Notes under the pieces: generated by a model
What the model was told of the DNA's origin: nothing
What the model saw: the letters and a program-made list of their open reading frames with translations, nothing else
Database searches by the model: none
Position numbers and translations under genes: made by a program
NCBI GenBank assembly: GCA_030430575.1
Contig: JAUIKF010000036.1
Location: 23,750 to 87,749, forward strand
DNA length: 64,000 bases
Source of the DNA: Bacteroidia bacterium
GTDB taxonomy: Bacteria > Bacteroidota > Bacteroidia > J057
Reading direction: 5' to 3'
Shown: positions 27,515 through 37,062 of the stretch, piece after piece
Numbering within the stretch: the stretch's first letter is position 1
Layout of the letters: every line of letters begins with the position of its first letter

Positions 27515-28210
27515 ATGAACTTCATCTCCCATTATTTTATCGATCGTGAACTGGACGACAGCCTATTTGTAGTAGGGGTATGTACGCCTGATTTGCTTTC
27601 TATTTTCAACCGCAATGTGCGGTTGAATGAGCGGGAGATACATCGTCTGTTCCAAGGTGACCAGGTGTCTGAACACCAAATGAGTTTTGCTCAAGGCGTC
27701 ATCCGACACTTTCAGGTCGATAAGCTATTTCATTCGTCCCGTTTCTTCCACGAAGAGACACGGCTGCTCTCCAAGCAATTGAGAGATGAGTTTACAGATA
27801 GTGATATCAAGCGGACATTCTTTGTAGCACATGTGCTATTGGAGTTGGTGTTGGACAAATTGCTGATCCATCAAGATGAAAAACTCCTCGCGCAGTTTTA
27901 TGACCATTTTTCGGCACATGACGCCAGCAAAATGGCGGCACTCACGGCCTGGCTGGCCCAGACGGAACTTCCCTCCTATGAAAACTTTTTGCGCAATTTT
28001 GTCGCAGATCGCCATCTGTACCACTACACGGATTGGACCTATATCGTGTATGTCTTGAAGCGTATTCTACGGCGTGTAGGGATCTCAGAATACAATTATT
28101 TGAATGCGCCTGCCTTCATGGATTTCCTTGAGCGCTATGAAGCTTCTCTCGCGCTACGGCAGACTGATGTGCAGCAAGAGATGGCTGAAAAATTAGCTAA
28201 AGAATTATAA
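27515..28210 (+). CDS. ACP phosphodiesterase-like (AcpH fold) protein
   Basis: 231 residues from ATG 27515 (a TTG at 27485 is less likely). The N-terminus MNFISHYFIDRELDDSL resembles the start of AcpH proteins, MNFLAH...; VGVCTPDLLS corresponds to their LLADF region, and GVIRHFQVDKLFHSS resembles their GIxxHRxID-F-TD metal-binding motif. AcpH removes 4'-phosphopantetheine from acyl carrier protein. Several motif residues differ, so the reaction here is uncertain. It could be another member of the HD-like fold. It is transcribed alone. Confidence 0.6.
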   Translation: MNFISHYFIDRELDDSLFVVGVCTPDLLSIFNRNVRLNEREIHRLFQGDQVSEHQMSFAQGVIRHFQVDKLFHSSRFFHEETRLLSKQLRDEFTDSDIKRTFFVAHVLLELVLDKLLIHQDEKLLAQFYDHFSAHDASKMAALTAWLAQTELPSYENFLRNFVADRHLYHYTDWTYIVYVLKRILRRVGISEYNYLNAPAFMDFLERYEASLALRQTDVQQEMAEKLAKEL

Positions 28211-28282
28211 ATTGAGTGATTGAATAATTATTGATTCGCTGTGGCCAATTAATAATCAATCAATTTATAATCAATAATTCCT
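28211..28282. repeat. AT-rich palindrome of the dispersed family
   Basis: Inverted copies of GATTGAATAATTATTGATT and AATAATCAATCAATTTATAA around a short unpaired centre (CGCTGTGGCC), ending in AATAATTCC. Confidence 0.65.
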
Positions 28283-28343
28283 AAGGCATACATTTTGCAC
28301 CGAAATCATATGATTTCTGGCGATTTGCCAAATGGCTTGCAGG

Positions 28344-28368
28344 CGACATCTATCTATGTCGTTTTTTT
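28344..28368 (+). terminator. Terminator-like hairpin before the PorV-like gene
   Basis: CGACAT (28344-28349), loop CTATCT, ATGTCG (28356-28361), then seven T. It could end the AcpH-like transcript or act as a leader hairpin for the T9SS pair, whose first ATG is 46 bases on. Confidence 0.6.
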
Positions 28369-28413
28369 GGTATTTTTATGCCAGCTTCTCCGCTATAGTT
28401 TTGTACTATTTTT

Positions 28414-29532
28414 ATGATGAAAATTAACTTTGTTTCCTTATTCGCAGTCCTTTTTGGGCTTGTTCTTCACGTAGAGGCCCAAGAGGTGAAAAGTGAAGCG
28501 CGTAAGCATGCCAACGAATTTCTGAATATCGGGGTGGGCGCACGCGCCGCAGCGATGGGCAATGCCCAGACAGCGGTGGCTGACGATGTCACTGCGGGAT
28601 ATTGGAATCCTGCAGGATTGGCGGCTCCGAATGCTAGCCTGTATCCCGAACTCGCCCTCCAACACGCTGCCTATTTCGCCAATATCGCGAATTACAATTA
28701 CGCCGCTTTTACCTTGCCTGTCGACTCAGCGGGCCTTCGGCGCTTTGGCATCTCCTTGATTCGCCTGGGCATCGATGACATTCCGAATACCCTGCAACTC
28801 GTCAATCCTGATGGCTCTATTGATGTAGACAAAATCCAGAGTTTTTCCGCTTCGGACTTCGCCGCGATCTTCTCCTACGCCTGGCAGCCGCGTTCCCTCA
28901 AGAATTTCAGCCTCGGTGCCAATGCCAAAGTCATCTACCGGGGCGCAGGACGATTTGCCAATGCTTGGGGATTCGGGATAGATGTAGCCGCTCGCTACCA
29001 CTATAAGCGTCTGGGGCTGGGATTGGTCATCAAGGACCTTACCAATACCTATACCGCCTGGACCTTCAACACGGAGACCTTCGAAGATGAGTTTATCAAT
29101 GCAGGCCAGGAGATCCCTGCCAATCGGGTGGAACTCACGCGGCCATCAGCGCGCTTTGGGATCAGCTATGACCTGAAGATAGCGCGAAGGATCAACCTGC
29201 TAGCGGCTTTGGATGCAGATATGTTTTTTGATGGGCAGCGAGTCTCTTCCATCATTAAAGGAGGAAGCTTTAGCCTGGACCCACACATGGGCCTTGAACT
29301 TTCCTATACCGATAATTCTAATCGCAAAGTCGCCTTCCTGCGTGGCGGGGTGTATAATTTGCAATACCTAGAGTTAGATGAAGATGACACGATCAGCGAA
29401 ATATTCCCTACGGCAGGGATGGGTTTTGTCATCAAAAATTTCCAAATCGACTATGCACTTTCAAATATTGGCGATTTCTCTACCAACCTGCATAGCCATA
29501 TCGTTTCAGTCAGAATTTTTATCAAAAATTAA
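28414..29532 (+). CDS. PorV/PorQ-family T9SS outer-membrane protein (PorV2-like)
   Basis: 372 residues. A signal peptide ends LHVEAQ, and EFLNIGVGARAAAMGNAQTA is the diagnostic N-terminal motif of the PorV family (FadL-like barrel). It is followed by DDVTAGYWNPAGLA and a beta-barrel ending IVSVRIFIKN. PorV shuttles T9SS cargo from the translocon to the sortase complex. It is followed 13 bases later by a very large C25 protein, so this is the second-type PorV/PorU pair rather than the classical porV next to porU. Assignment to PorV2 rests on this neighbour. Confidence 0.85.
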   Translation: MMKINFVSLFAVLFGLVLHVEAQEVKSEARKHANEFLNIGVGARAAAMGNAQTAVADDVTAGYWNPAGLAAPNASLYPELALQHAAYFANIANYNYAAFTLPVDSAGLRRFGISLIRLGIDDIPNTLQLVNPDGSIDVDKIQSFSASDFAAIFSYAWQPRSLKNFSLGANAKVIYRGAGRFANAWGFGIDVAARYHYKRLGLGLVIKDLTNTYTAWTFNTETFEDEFINAGQEIPANRVELTRPSARFGISYDLKIARRINLLAALDADMFFDGQRVSSIIKGGSFSLDPHMGLELSYTDNSNRKVAFLRGGVYNLQYLELDEDDTISEIFPTAGMGFVIKNFQIDYALSNIGDFSTNLHSHIVSVRIFIKN

Positions 29533-29545
29533 CCCTTAAGTAAAA

Positions 29546-32500
29546 ATGAAAATCAATACTTGGTTATCCATATTTACTGCTGTTCTTACCCTTTGCCTTA
29601 CTTCTGTTGTTCAAGGTCAAGTGATTCAATATGGCAATGATTGGTATAAAAATACCGTCGATAGGACATTTATAAAATTGCTGGTGGCAGAGGACGGTAT
29701 TTATCGGGTGACTGCTCAGGACCTGGCCTCAGCTGGTTATGACCTCAGTAGTGTAGACGCTCGATTTTTACAGTTGATGTATAGGGGAAAAGAAGTGCGT
29801 ATGCACGTCTCCAAGGCACCAAGCGGCCAACTCGTCTATTTAGAGTTCTATGGAAAACGGAATGATGGACGTATCGATTCCGTGATGTACCGTGATCCTA
29901 TCACAGGCCTCCATTCCCCTCGTCATCAACCCACCATTCATCAAAGCATTTTTACAGATACCTCTGCTTACTTTCTCTCGTGGAGCCAGAATACTCCTGG
30001 CTTGAGGTATTTTGACTATGCGGAAGTAGGGTACTCGCTGATACCCGAAGAGCCTCATTTTAAATATGAAGCCATGCTGGAGTTTCGCAAAGAAGACAAC
30101 ACCGCTGTATATGTCATCGCTGGTGGCGGCCCCTATGACTCCTTCCATTCGTTGAATTCAGACTTTGTGACGGGGGAAGGCCTCGTGTCAAGATTAGGGT
30201 TTTCCGTAGGGTCTCCAGCTGGAAGGACATGGGCAATTCCTACCCCGACGCCTGCAAATACTGGCAGCCCCATGATCATAAAATCTCGGGTATTTGGACG
30301 TTCCAATACAGCCCATCATCTGCGTGTGTTACTCAATGGCAATATCTCTAAACCTGTAGTTGATACCTCTATCACCTTTAGTTATATATACACCCAGACC
30401 TATACCCGAGAATATACCGCCAACATTGGCAACACTACGGACCTGACCTTCCAAGCGCTGCAAACGCCTACAGATAACAACAACCTCTGCTGGGCTTCGA
30501 TCACCTATGACCGTCAATTTGACCTGGCCAATGGAAATTCCGTCAAGATCAGCGATTGGAAAAAGTCCTCTGATGCGCATATGCGCTTTGTCAATGCGGA
30601 CGGAAACGACAGTGTATTTGTCTATGACCTCACCGAAGGGGTGCGAAACCGAGGGGTGATAAGCTCACCGGGCGTAGCACAAGTCATAGTTGGCTTCTTG
30701 TCTACCACGAGTGAACGACAGTTGTTTTTCTCAACTGATAAAGGAATCAAAAAACCGGTAATCGCTGCGCCTTCGCTGAACAAACTCCACGATCCTGCCG
30801 GAGGAGCAGAATTTGTCATTGTGTCCCATCGGAAGCTCAGCGCAGCAGCAGAGGCTTACCGCGACTACCGTGACACCTGCACGGCAAACCCCCTTTCGGT
30901 GAAACTGGTTTACACTGACGAAATCTACGATGAGTATAGTTATGGCTCGGTGACGAGTTGGGGGATCAAGCGCTTTTGCAAAGATGCTATCGACAACTGG
31001 ACGGTGAAGCCTAAGTTTTTCCTTCTTTTTGGCAAGGGGAAAACGGAATACCGCGCCCAAGAGGATAACCTTGTGCCTACTTTTGGCTATCCTGCCTCAG
31101 ATTATGAATTTGTAGGACATTATCGGCAAGATAATTCTGACATCAAGACCTTTGCCTCTATAGGGCGGGTCAATGTGATCAACAATGATGAGGGGTTTGA
31201 TTATCTGAATAAAGTAAAGGAATACGAATACCAGGCTTTCCAGCCGTGGATGAAACGAGGCGTATTTTTGGGAGGAGGGGCCAATGAGGGCGAGCAGCGA
31301 GCGATCGCCAATGGCTTTGATTATGTGATGAATGTATTTTCAGGTGCGCCTTATGGGGGAGATACCATTTATTTTCAAAAGACGTCTGTAGCTGTGATTG
31401 ATGAGTCGGTTGATTATAATAAGGAAATCAATGAGGGGGTCTCCTTGATTCACTTTTTTGGGCACTCGTCCAGCAACCTGCTCGACATCGCCATTTCAGA
31501 AGCCTCTGAATACCAAAATAATGGCAAATATCCACTTATGATTGCCATGGGCTGCTTTGGAGGGGATTTTTCAGGTCGGGAGAGTTTTGGCGAAAGATGG
31601 ATCAAAGAACCCGGAAAGGGCGCCATCGCATATCTCGCCAACTCTAGTGCGGGCTATCTGAACCCCTTGCGGGATTACGCCCGGATTTTCTACGACTACA
31701 AGTTTGAGTCCATGCTGGATCAGCCCATAGGAGATGCGGTGGCTACTACGCTGGCGCATTATGCGGATGCGCTGCCAGGCGTACAATATCGCAACCATGC
31801 GCGTCAAATGAATCTGCAAGGCGATCCTGCGCTTCGCCTGTACCATGCCAAAAAGCCAGACTTGGCTATTGAGAACAGCGGCGTATTCTTTACGCCTGAT
31901 AATTTTTCCGCAAAAGAAGACTCTTTTTCCATCAATATCATCGCCCACAACTACGGTCTGGTGACTGAGCAAGACTTTGCCGTGCGGATTTTGCAGACCT
32001 TGCCAGACCGCCGTGTCTATGAGCACCCTATCGTCTCATTTCCGATGATTAAATACAAAGACACCCTATCGTTGACCCTTTTCAATCCAATAGGGGAGTT
32101 GATGGCAGGGAAAAATAGTTTTGATATTTTTGTGGATGCGCTTGATTCTATCCCTGAACTGAGAGAGAATAATAACCGAGTATCGGTAGACTTGATCGTA
32201 CCTGGAAACATACCTGCTACGCTTTATCCCGTCGAGTATGCTGTAGTAGGGACGGACCGCATCCACCTAGATGCGTCCACATTCTTCATGGCACGGGAAG
32301 CTCCTGTGCGCTACATCTACGAGATCGATACGACCTATGAATTCAATTCTCCTGCAAAAGTAGTCTCCCCCATCATAGAAGGTTCTGCCATCTATGCACG
32401 GTGGGATGTGCCTTTCAATTTGCAAGAAAATACGGTGTATTATTGGCGTGTGCGGTTGGTAGACGTGCAGACGAGCATATGGGGCGTATCGTCGTTTACT

Positions 32501-34510
32501 TATATTCCAAATAAGACAGGCTGGTCACAAGGTACGTCGGCCCAATTTGAAAAAGCAGAAGTGGAGCAGGTCGGCATTGATGTCTTGCAGGATGAATGGA
32601 AATTTGCCCAATTCAGCAAAAACTATTCGATAGAGATCAATCAAGACAGTTCCTTGACGCAGTCTATCTTTTCGATGGCCATAGACAATGCCATAGAAAC
32701 CTCATTTGGGGTGACACTTAATGGCGTGAATAATAGTCACTTATTTTACTGTATCATAGATAAAAATACCCTTGACCCAACGACCCGCAGAAGTTCTCCC
32801 TACGCGTTGATGCAAAACATCCAAGCACCGCCCAATAACTTGTTCGTGCTGCAAAATGCCATTCAGGCGGCAGAAGAGGGGGATTATATCTTTGTCGGAA
32901 GTACAGGCAATCCTAATGTGTCTCAATGGTCTGATAATTTCTTTGAGGCCCTGGAGACTTTTGGGGTGTCCAATGCGATCCGAAGCGCTTCTGACACCAA
33001 GCCTTTCTTACTACTCGGCCGTAAAGGGCAGGCCAATGGTGCCTTGGAGGTATATGCCCCCAATAGTGGCCCCAAATACAAGATTACTTCTAACCTTTAC
33101 GCTAGCTATGAATCGGGAAACGTCCAGTCTACCCTTATAGGGCCTGGAAAGGCATGGGATGAATTGTATTGGGATTGGCGCTCACAGGACAATGTCGTGA
33201 ATGAGACGGCCGCTGTGGATGTCTATGGGGTGCGCTATGACGATAGTGATTCGCTACTTTTTGAAAATGTAGATCCTACCAATGTCTTTAACCTTAGCGG
33301 CATAGTTGCCGATGATTTTCCTTTCCTGCGATTAGAAGCACGCCTGCGTGACTCAGTCAACCGAACGGCTCCGCAGCTCGACCATTGGCGCGTCCTCTAT
33401 ACCCCCGTTCCAGACGGGGTGGTGGACCCAATCACGGCGTTTGTGTTTCAAAGTGATAGTGTACAGGAAGGAGAAGATATCTATATTGAAATGGGGGCAC
33501 GGAATATCTCCGATTACGATATGGACAGCCTCTTGGTGCGCTTTGAGGTGCTACGGTCCAATCGTACCCGCGAGTTGCTAGGCGATATTCGGGTGGCTCC
33601 TGTGGATGCATGGGGACGGGTAGACTTTAATTATACCTTCAATACCCGCGATAAAAATCTGAGCGGAAAGCTGAACCTTTTGGTAGAAATCAATCCAGAA
33701 CTGGAGCAGCCTGAGCAATATACGTTCAACAATGTCTACCAACAGCCTTTCACGGTAGGGGTAGACAAGCTGAATCCTATTCTGGATGTCACCTTTGATG
33801 GTAAACGCATTCTGGATGGAGACATCATTTCACCACGTCCTGAAATCTTGATTCAGGTGAATGATGAAAATCCTTTTATCGCCATTACGGACTCCACGGC
33901 TTTTGATGTCTACTTCTATGAAGACCGCCCCGGTGAAGGTAGAACCCCTGACAATCAGGTGATTGTCAGCAATAGCAACGCCAAGGTGCAATGGACACCA
34001 GCGACACTTCCAGAAAATAAAGCGCAGCTGATCTTCCGTCCAGGACTAGATGAGGCATTGGCCGATGGCGATTATATTCTGGCTGTCCAGGGACGTGACC
34101 AGAAAGGCAATACTTCTGGCGAATCGTTCTACGAGATCTCTTTCAAAGTGGTCAATGAGGCCTCTATCACGCATGTCCTCAATTACCCTAACCCATTTTC
34201 CACCTCCACCAAATTTGTCTACACCTTCACAGGCGAACAAATGCCCACCAAATTCCAGATTCATATCTTCACGATTTCTGGTAAGCTAGTCAAAGTGGTA
34301 GACCTCCTGGAAATGGGGGATGTGTCTGTAGGGCGCAATATCTCCAACTATGCCTGGGATGGTACCGATGAGTACGGCGATAAGCTCGGCAATGGCGTCT
34401 ACCTTTACCGCGTCGTGACGGAGATGCCTGGAGACGATTTGGAGCTTCGGACAGAAGGCACTGATCAGTATTTCAATAATGGGTGGGGAAAGATGTATTT
34501 GATGCGATAA
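29546..34510 (+). CDS. Giant C25 (gingipain-like) peptidase, putative PorU2 sortase
   Basis: 1654 residues. Signal peptide about 1-24. The C25 domain is around 410-760 with catalytic H640 (IHFFGHSSSNLL) and C670 (MIAMGCFGGDF). C25 enzymes include gingipains and PorU, the sortase that removes the C-terminal signal of T9SS cargo and attaches it to A-LPS. Classical PorU is about 1150-1300 residues; this form is longer, with CARDB-like modules (about 780-900), Ig-like modules, a region with two-domain repeats and a FlgD-like C-terminal module (VLNYPNPFSTSTKF to NGVYLYRVV). That tail is also like a sorting domain. Function as a sortase is inferred from family and from the adjacent PorV-like gene. 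Confidence 0.85.
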   Translation: MKINTWLSIFTAVLTLCLTSVVQGQVIQYGNDWYKNTVDRTFIKLLVAEDGIYRVTAQDLASAGYDLSSVDARFLQLMYRGKEVRMHVSKAPSGQLVYLEFYGKRNDGRIDSVMYRDPITGLHSPRHQPTIHQSIFTDTSAYFLSWSQNTPGLRYFDYAEVGYSLIPEEPHFKYEAMLEFRKEDNTAVYVIAGGGPYDSFHSLNSDFVTGEGLVSRLGFSVGSPAGRTWAIPTPTPANTGSPMIIKSRVFGRSNTAHHLRVLLNGNISKPVVDTSITFSYIYTQTYTREYTANIGNTTDLTFQALQTPTDNNNLCWASITYDRQFDLANGNSVKISDWKKSSDAHMRFVNADGNDSVFVYDLTEGVRNRGVISSPGVAQVIVGFLSTTSERQLFFSTDKGIKKPVIAAPSLNKLHDPAGGAEFVIVSHRKLSAAAEAYRDYRDTCTANPLSVKLVYTDEIYDEYSYGSVTSWGIKRFCKDAIDNWTVKPKFFLLFGKGKTEYRAQEDNLVPTFGYPASDYEFVGHYRQDNSDIKTFASIGRVNVINNDEGFDYLNKVKEYEYQAFQPWMKRGVFLGGGANEGEQRAIANGFDYVMNVFSGAPYGGDTIYFQKTSVAVIDESVDYNKEINEGVSLIHFFGHSSSNLLDIAISEASEYQNNGKYPLMIAMGCFGGDFSGRESFGERWIKEPGKGAIAYLANSSAGYLNPLRDYARIFYDYKFESMLDQPIGDAVATTLAHYADALPGVQYRNHARQMNLQGDPALRLYHAKKPDLAIENSGVFFTPDNFSAKEDSFSINIIAHNYGLVTEQDFAVRILQTLPDRRVYEHPIVSFPMIKYKDTLSLTLFNPIGELMAGKNSFDIFVDALDSIPELRENNNRVSVDLIVPGNIPATLYPVEYAVVGTDRIHLDASTFFMAREAPVRYIYEIDTTYEFNSPAKVVSPIIEGSAIYARWDVPFNLQENTVYYWRVRLVDVQTSIWGVSSFTYIPNKTGWSQGTSAQFEKAEVEQVGIDVLQDEWKFAQFSKNYSIEINQDSSLTQSIFSMAIDNAIETSFGVTLNGVNNSHLFYCIIDKNTLDPTTRRSSPYALMQNIQAPPNNLFVLQNAIQAAEEGDYIFVGSTGNPNVSQWSDNFFEALETFGVSNAIRSASDTKPFLLLGRKGQANGALEVYAPNSGPKYKITSNLYASYESGNVQSTLIGPGKAWDELYWDWRSQDNVVNETAAVDVYGVRYDDSDSLLFENVDPTNVFNLSGIVADDFPFLRLEARLRDSVNRTAPQLDHWRVLYTPVPDGVVDPITAFVFQSDSVQEGEDIYIEMGARNISDYDMDSLLVRFEVLRSNRTRELLGDIRVAPVDAWGRVDFNYTFNTRDKNLSGKLNLLVEINPELEQPEQYTFNNVYQQPFTVGVDKLNPILDVTFDGKRILDGDIISPRPEILIQVNDENPFIAITDSTAFDVYFYEDRPGEGRTPDNQVIVSNSNAKVQWTPATLPENKAQLIFRPGLDEALADGDYILAVQGRDQKGNTSGESFYEISFKVVNEASITHVLNYPNPFSTSTKFVYTFTGEQMPTKFQIHIFTISGKLVKVVDLLEMGDVSVGRNISNYAWDGTDEYGDKLGNGVYLYRVVTEMPGDDLELRTEGTDQYFNNGWGKMYLMR

Positions 34511-34604
34511 GAAAGTTTGATCGTTCGATGGTCTGAGCGTCTGAGCGTTTGGCGCTTGATCCTTCGGCTCTGCTCAGGACAAAACTTGAATTTGAACTTT
34601 TCTT

Positions 34605-34648
34605 AAAAAGAGATTGTGTGCGAAATAGCATACGATCTCTTTTTTTTC
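34605..34648 (+). terminator. Terminator of the PorU2-like gene
   Basis: AAGAGAT-T-GTGTGC pairs with GCATAC-G-ATCTCTT around a GAAATA loop, followed by a run of T (34639-34647). It is about 95 bases past the stop codon. Confidence 0.8.
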
Positions 34649-34710
34649 TCCCCATTTATGGAATTCCTCCCACCTTTCCCTCTATAAAGAAAGCAGCAAA
34701 TACTACCGTC

Positions 34711-34808
34711 TTAATTATTGATTACTGATTGATTCATTATTGATTGGGGAATGTTGAAATTGGCAGCAACCCATCAATAATCAATAATCACTCAATCAAT
34801 AATTCCCC
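34711..34808. repeat. AT-rich inverted repeat of the dispersed family
   Basis: The left arm (ATTATTGATTACTGATTGA...) and right arm (...AATCACTCAATCAATAATTCCCC) are imperfect reverse complements around a 30-base centre. The GGGGAA/TTCCCC edges match the copies at 41961 and 63261. Confidence 0.65.
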
Positions 34809-34854
34809 CTGACAGGTGATACGTCATCCCCTGCATGTGAACCTATGACCCATA

Positions 34855-35424
34855 ATGCTTATGGCTGAAGTAGCTAATTCCCCCAACTCACGCGCCCAGA
34901 AGGGCGGTTCTAGGCGCAAAAAACGCGCTACCAAGGTAGATATGACTGCGATGGTTGACGTCGCTTTTTTGCTCCTGACATTCTTTGTCTTGACTTCGGT
35001 AATTCATGACGAGTTTTTCATGGACCTGGTGCAGCCTCCTGATATAGATGTTAATACGCCAGTAAGCGAAGAGCGTGTCCTGACTTTGATCCTAGACAAA
35101 AGCGACACGGTTCATTATTACCAAGGCATCACTGAACCAGTGATTCATCAGACGGGCTATACGAAGGATGGCCTTCGGCGGGTCATCCGAGAGCACTTGC
35201 ATCGTCATCCAGACTTCTGTCTGGAACAGAAGCGTCAGCTGGGCGCCAAGCAGCCCGGCTGCTGGGCACCGATCTTCCTGATCAAACCACGCCATGATGC
35301 CGAGTACGGCCAGGTCATCGACGTCCTCGATGAGCTCCTCATCAACAATATCAACGATTATGGCAGCTACGCGATTGATGTCTTCACGGAGGCTGATAGT
35401 ATGCTGTTGGAGGGGGATTTATAG
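34855..35424 (+). CDS. exbD: ExbD/TolR-family biopolymer transport protein
   Basis: 189 residues. A basic cytosolic tail (RRKKRATK) precedes one transmembrane helix (about 31-50) containing the essential proton-path Asp, D35, in MVDVAFLLLTFF. The periplasmic domain follows, with two cysteines about 20 residues apart (PDFCLEQ, PGCWAP). ExbD works with ExbB and TonB to pass proton-motive force to outer-membrane receptors. No exbB lies in this window, while Bacteroidota operons usually have exbB and one or two exbD genes before tonB. Start ATG 34855; ATG 34861 is equally possible. Confidence 0.9.
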   Translation: MLMAEVANSPNSRAQKGGSRRKKRATKVDMTAMVDVAFLLLTFFVLTSVIHDEFFMDLVQPPDIDVNTPVSEERVLTLILDKSDTVHYYQGITEPVIHQTGYTKDGLRRVIREHLHRHPDFCLEQKRQLGAKQPGCWAPIFLIKPRHDAEYGQVIDVLDELLINNINDYGSYAIDVFTEADSMLLEGDL

Positions 35425-35435
35425 GTTTTTTTCAT

Positions 35436-35542
35436 TGTTATGTTACTTTTTTTAGAAAAAAGTAACCAAAAAATCGAAACGGGCCAACCAAGGCCTTCCC
35501 TGCAATCCTTCCGCCCGCGCCCGTTTCATCCCAGCCGCACTT
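35436..35542 (+). repeat. 107-nt structured repeat, copy 1 of 2
   Basis: Begins TGTTATGTTAC and contains a hairpin at 35442-35466 (GTTACTTTTT pairing with AAAAAGTAAC) and a second stem with CGAAACGGGC pairing with GCCCGTTTC across about 40 bases. It ends CCAGCCGCACTT. Copy 2 at 38388-38494 has the same length and order, with compensating changes in the second stem (GAAGCGAGC with GCTCGCTTC). It lies just upstream of a tonB gene and may end the exbD transcript. Confidence 0.8.
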
Positions 35543-35618
35543 ACTTGTGATGGGCTGATTTGTAAAATCTTTTCATTCAAAATTCACCATTCACTCATTC
35601 AAAATTAATTCAATCCCT

Positions 35619-36428
35619 ATGAAATCTTCCATCATTCTTGCTAACCTGGACGACATGGTCTTTGAAGGCCGCGAACGCCGCTACGGTGCGTATGAACTGC
35701 GCCAGAAGTACACACGCCGCCTGGGCTTCGCCCTGGGCATGGTGAGTCTCGCTTTCTTGCTGAGTGCATTTATGCCATCTGTGCTAGGCGATAAGTCAGC
35801 CGATCTTGGCGTCAAACATAAACTCGACCCTGTGGAGGTTGAAATTCTTCCTCCGATAAAAGCCCCTGAGGAGGAAATCATCATTCCCCCCAAACCAGAA
35901 CCGCCCAAAATCGACATCAAAACCAAGGCGTTTTTGATCCCAGAGCCTAAGAAGGCGGAAGAGGTCGAAGATACTGAGGAGGTGCCTGAGATGAAGGAAT
36001 TGGAAAAGGCGAATAACCTGGGTCTGAAGGATGTGGAGGGCGAAGATGGGATTGACCTATCTTTTCTGGAGGATGGCGAAGGGGATGACGTACCTGTTGT
36101 CATCGAGGAAGAGAAAGATCCAGATCCTGGCATTTTTGTCCCTGGTGTAGAAGAACCCCAGCCGATCAACTTACAAGAGATAGCTAAGCAAGTCGAAATC
36201 CCTGAGATTTTGCGATCGATAGGTGAGAATGGCCGGGTAGTCTTCCGGGTACTAGTAGACAAGGAAGGCAATTACAAACGCCACCTCGTGCTCAAAAAGA
36301 CGCATCCTATGTGGGTGACAGCAATTGAGGAGCACCTTGCAAAGGTCAAGTTCACCCCTGCCGTCCAAGGCGGAAAACCGATCCCATTTTGGGTGAATAT
36401 CCCTTTCAAGATCAACTTGATAGACTAG
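35619..36428 (+). CDS. TonB family energy transducer, copy 1 (anchored)
   Basis: 269 residues. A cytosolic N-terminus carries DDMVFEGRERRYGAYELRQ, typical of Bacteroidota TonB. One transmembrane helix follows (about 34-52, FALGMVSLAFLLSAFM). A periplasmic linker rich in Pro, Glu and Lys is about 60-175, and the TonB C-terminal domain (about 185-269, NGRVVFRVLVDKEGNYKRH to PFWVNIPFKI) contacts TonB boxes. This is the most canonical member of the seven-gene array. ATG at 35619 follows the 107-nt repeat by 77 bases. Confidence 0.9.
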   Translation: MKSSIILANLDDMVFEGRERRYGAYELRQKYTRRLGFALGMVSLAFLLSAFMPSVLGDKSADLGVKHKLDPVEVEILPPIKAPEEEIIIPPKPEPPKIDIKTKAFLIPEPKKAEEVEDTEEVPEMKELEKANNLGLKDVEGEDGIDLSFLEDGEGDDVPVVIEEEKDPDPGIFVPGVEEPQPINLQEIAKQVEIPEILRSIGENGRVVFRVLVDKEGNYKRHLVLKKTHPMWVTAIEEHLAKVKFTPAVQGGKPIPFWVNIPFKINLID

Positions 36429-36456
36429 GAGTAATGATGACTTTATCCCCTAATAT

Positions 36457-36535
36457 TCACCACGGATTACACAGATTCGCACGGATTAAAGAAGAAAATC
36501 TGTGGGAATCTGAGCAATCTGTGGTTCTCTTCTTT
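36457..36535. repeat. Imperfect hairpin of CACGGATTACACAGATT type
   Basis: The left arm (TCACCACGGATTACACAG...) at 36457-36495 and right arm (...CAATCTGTGGTTCTCTTC) at 36492-36535 are imperfect reverse complements. It fills most of the gap between TonB copies 1 and 2. Confidence 0.55.
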
Positions 36536-36577
36536 CAGCCACAAAAGTCCTCGCTGAACCCCCAATATTCCCCTAAC

Positions 36578-37003
36578 ATGCGCCCCCTCCTTCTTTTTAC
36601 CCTGATCCTCATCGCTTCTAGCTTCTGCTTCGGGCAAGATCAGGATACTACTACAAAAACGGCCATGCCGCTAAAGATTCAGGAAGAGGCACCCACGAAG
36701 ACCCTTGATACCCTCACGTTTAACCCATTTGTGGAGAGACCCATGCCGAGCAATTTAGATAGCGTCACGAAGGCAATTCCAAGCCTACCAACAGATATAG
36801 GTGCTGGGTCGGTGGTCTTTCGTGTATTTGTGGACAGTGTCGGAGGGTACGAACGCCATGAGATAATTAGCACAAACAATCTTCAACTTCCCCAATATTT
36901 CGAACCGCATCTCCCCAAAATCAGGTTTGTGCCTGGCATGCTCCAGGGAAGGCCCGTTGCTTATTGGGTGCTTATTCCTCTTAAATACATGGTCTTAAAG
37001 TGA
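36578..37003 (+). CDS. Small secreted TonB-C-terminal-domain protein, copy 2
   Basis: 141 residues from ATG 36578; a longer reading from 36389 would overlap the previous gene and lacks similarity. A signal peptide ends SSFCFGQ, so there is no cytosolic tail or membrane anchor in the mature protein. A short linker (about 20-55) leads to a TonB C-terminal-like domain (about 55-141: GAGSVVFRVFVDSVGGYERH to RPVAYWVLIPLKYMV). Without an anchor it cannot transmit force like TonB. It might bind TonB boxes or modulate the array. Confidence 0.75.
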   Translation: MRPLLLFTLILIASSFCFGQDQDTTTKTAMPLKIQEEAPTKTLDTLTFNPFVERPMPSNLDSVTKAIPSLPTDIGAGSVVFRVFVDSVGGYERHEIISTNNLQLPQYFEPHLPKIRFVPGMLQGRPVAYWVLIPLKYMVLK

Positions 37004-37062
37004 GTTTATCTGTAAGGTTAATTCAGTCTTGATGGATATTCTCCATAATTGCTTTTCCCAAC

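Larger units (their letters stand above)
34511..34854. other. Gene-free 344-base gap before exbD, full of repeats
   Basis: No gene is supported. In order it holds a short direct duplication GTCTGAGCG, the motif CCTTCGGCTCTGCTCAGGA (34561-34579) joined to AACTTGAATTTGAACTTTT, a terminator (34605-34648) and an AT-rich inverted repeat of the dispersed family (34711-34808). The exbD promoter probably lies after the last of these. Confidence 0.7.

Noticed and set aside
35681..36271. Antisense 196-codon frame rich in Ser, opposite TonB copy 1
   Set aside because: The serine runs are the mirror of the acidic, proline-rich TonB linker; no start context or homology is visible.
36389..36577. A longer N-terminus for TonB copy 2
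   Set aside because: It would overlap copy 1 and pass through a hairpin repeat; a normal signal peptide starts at 36578.
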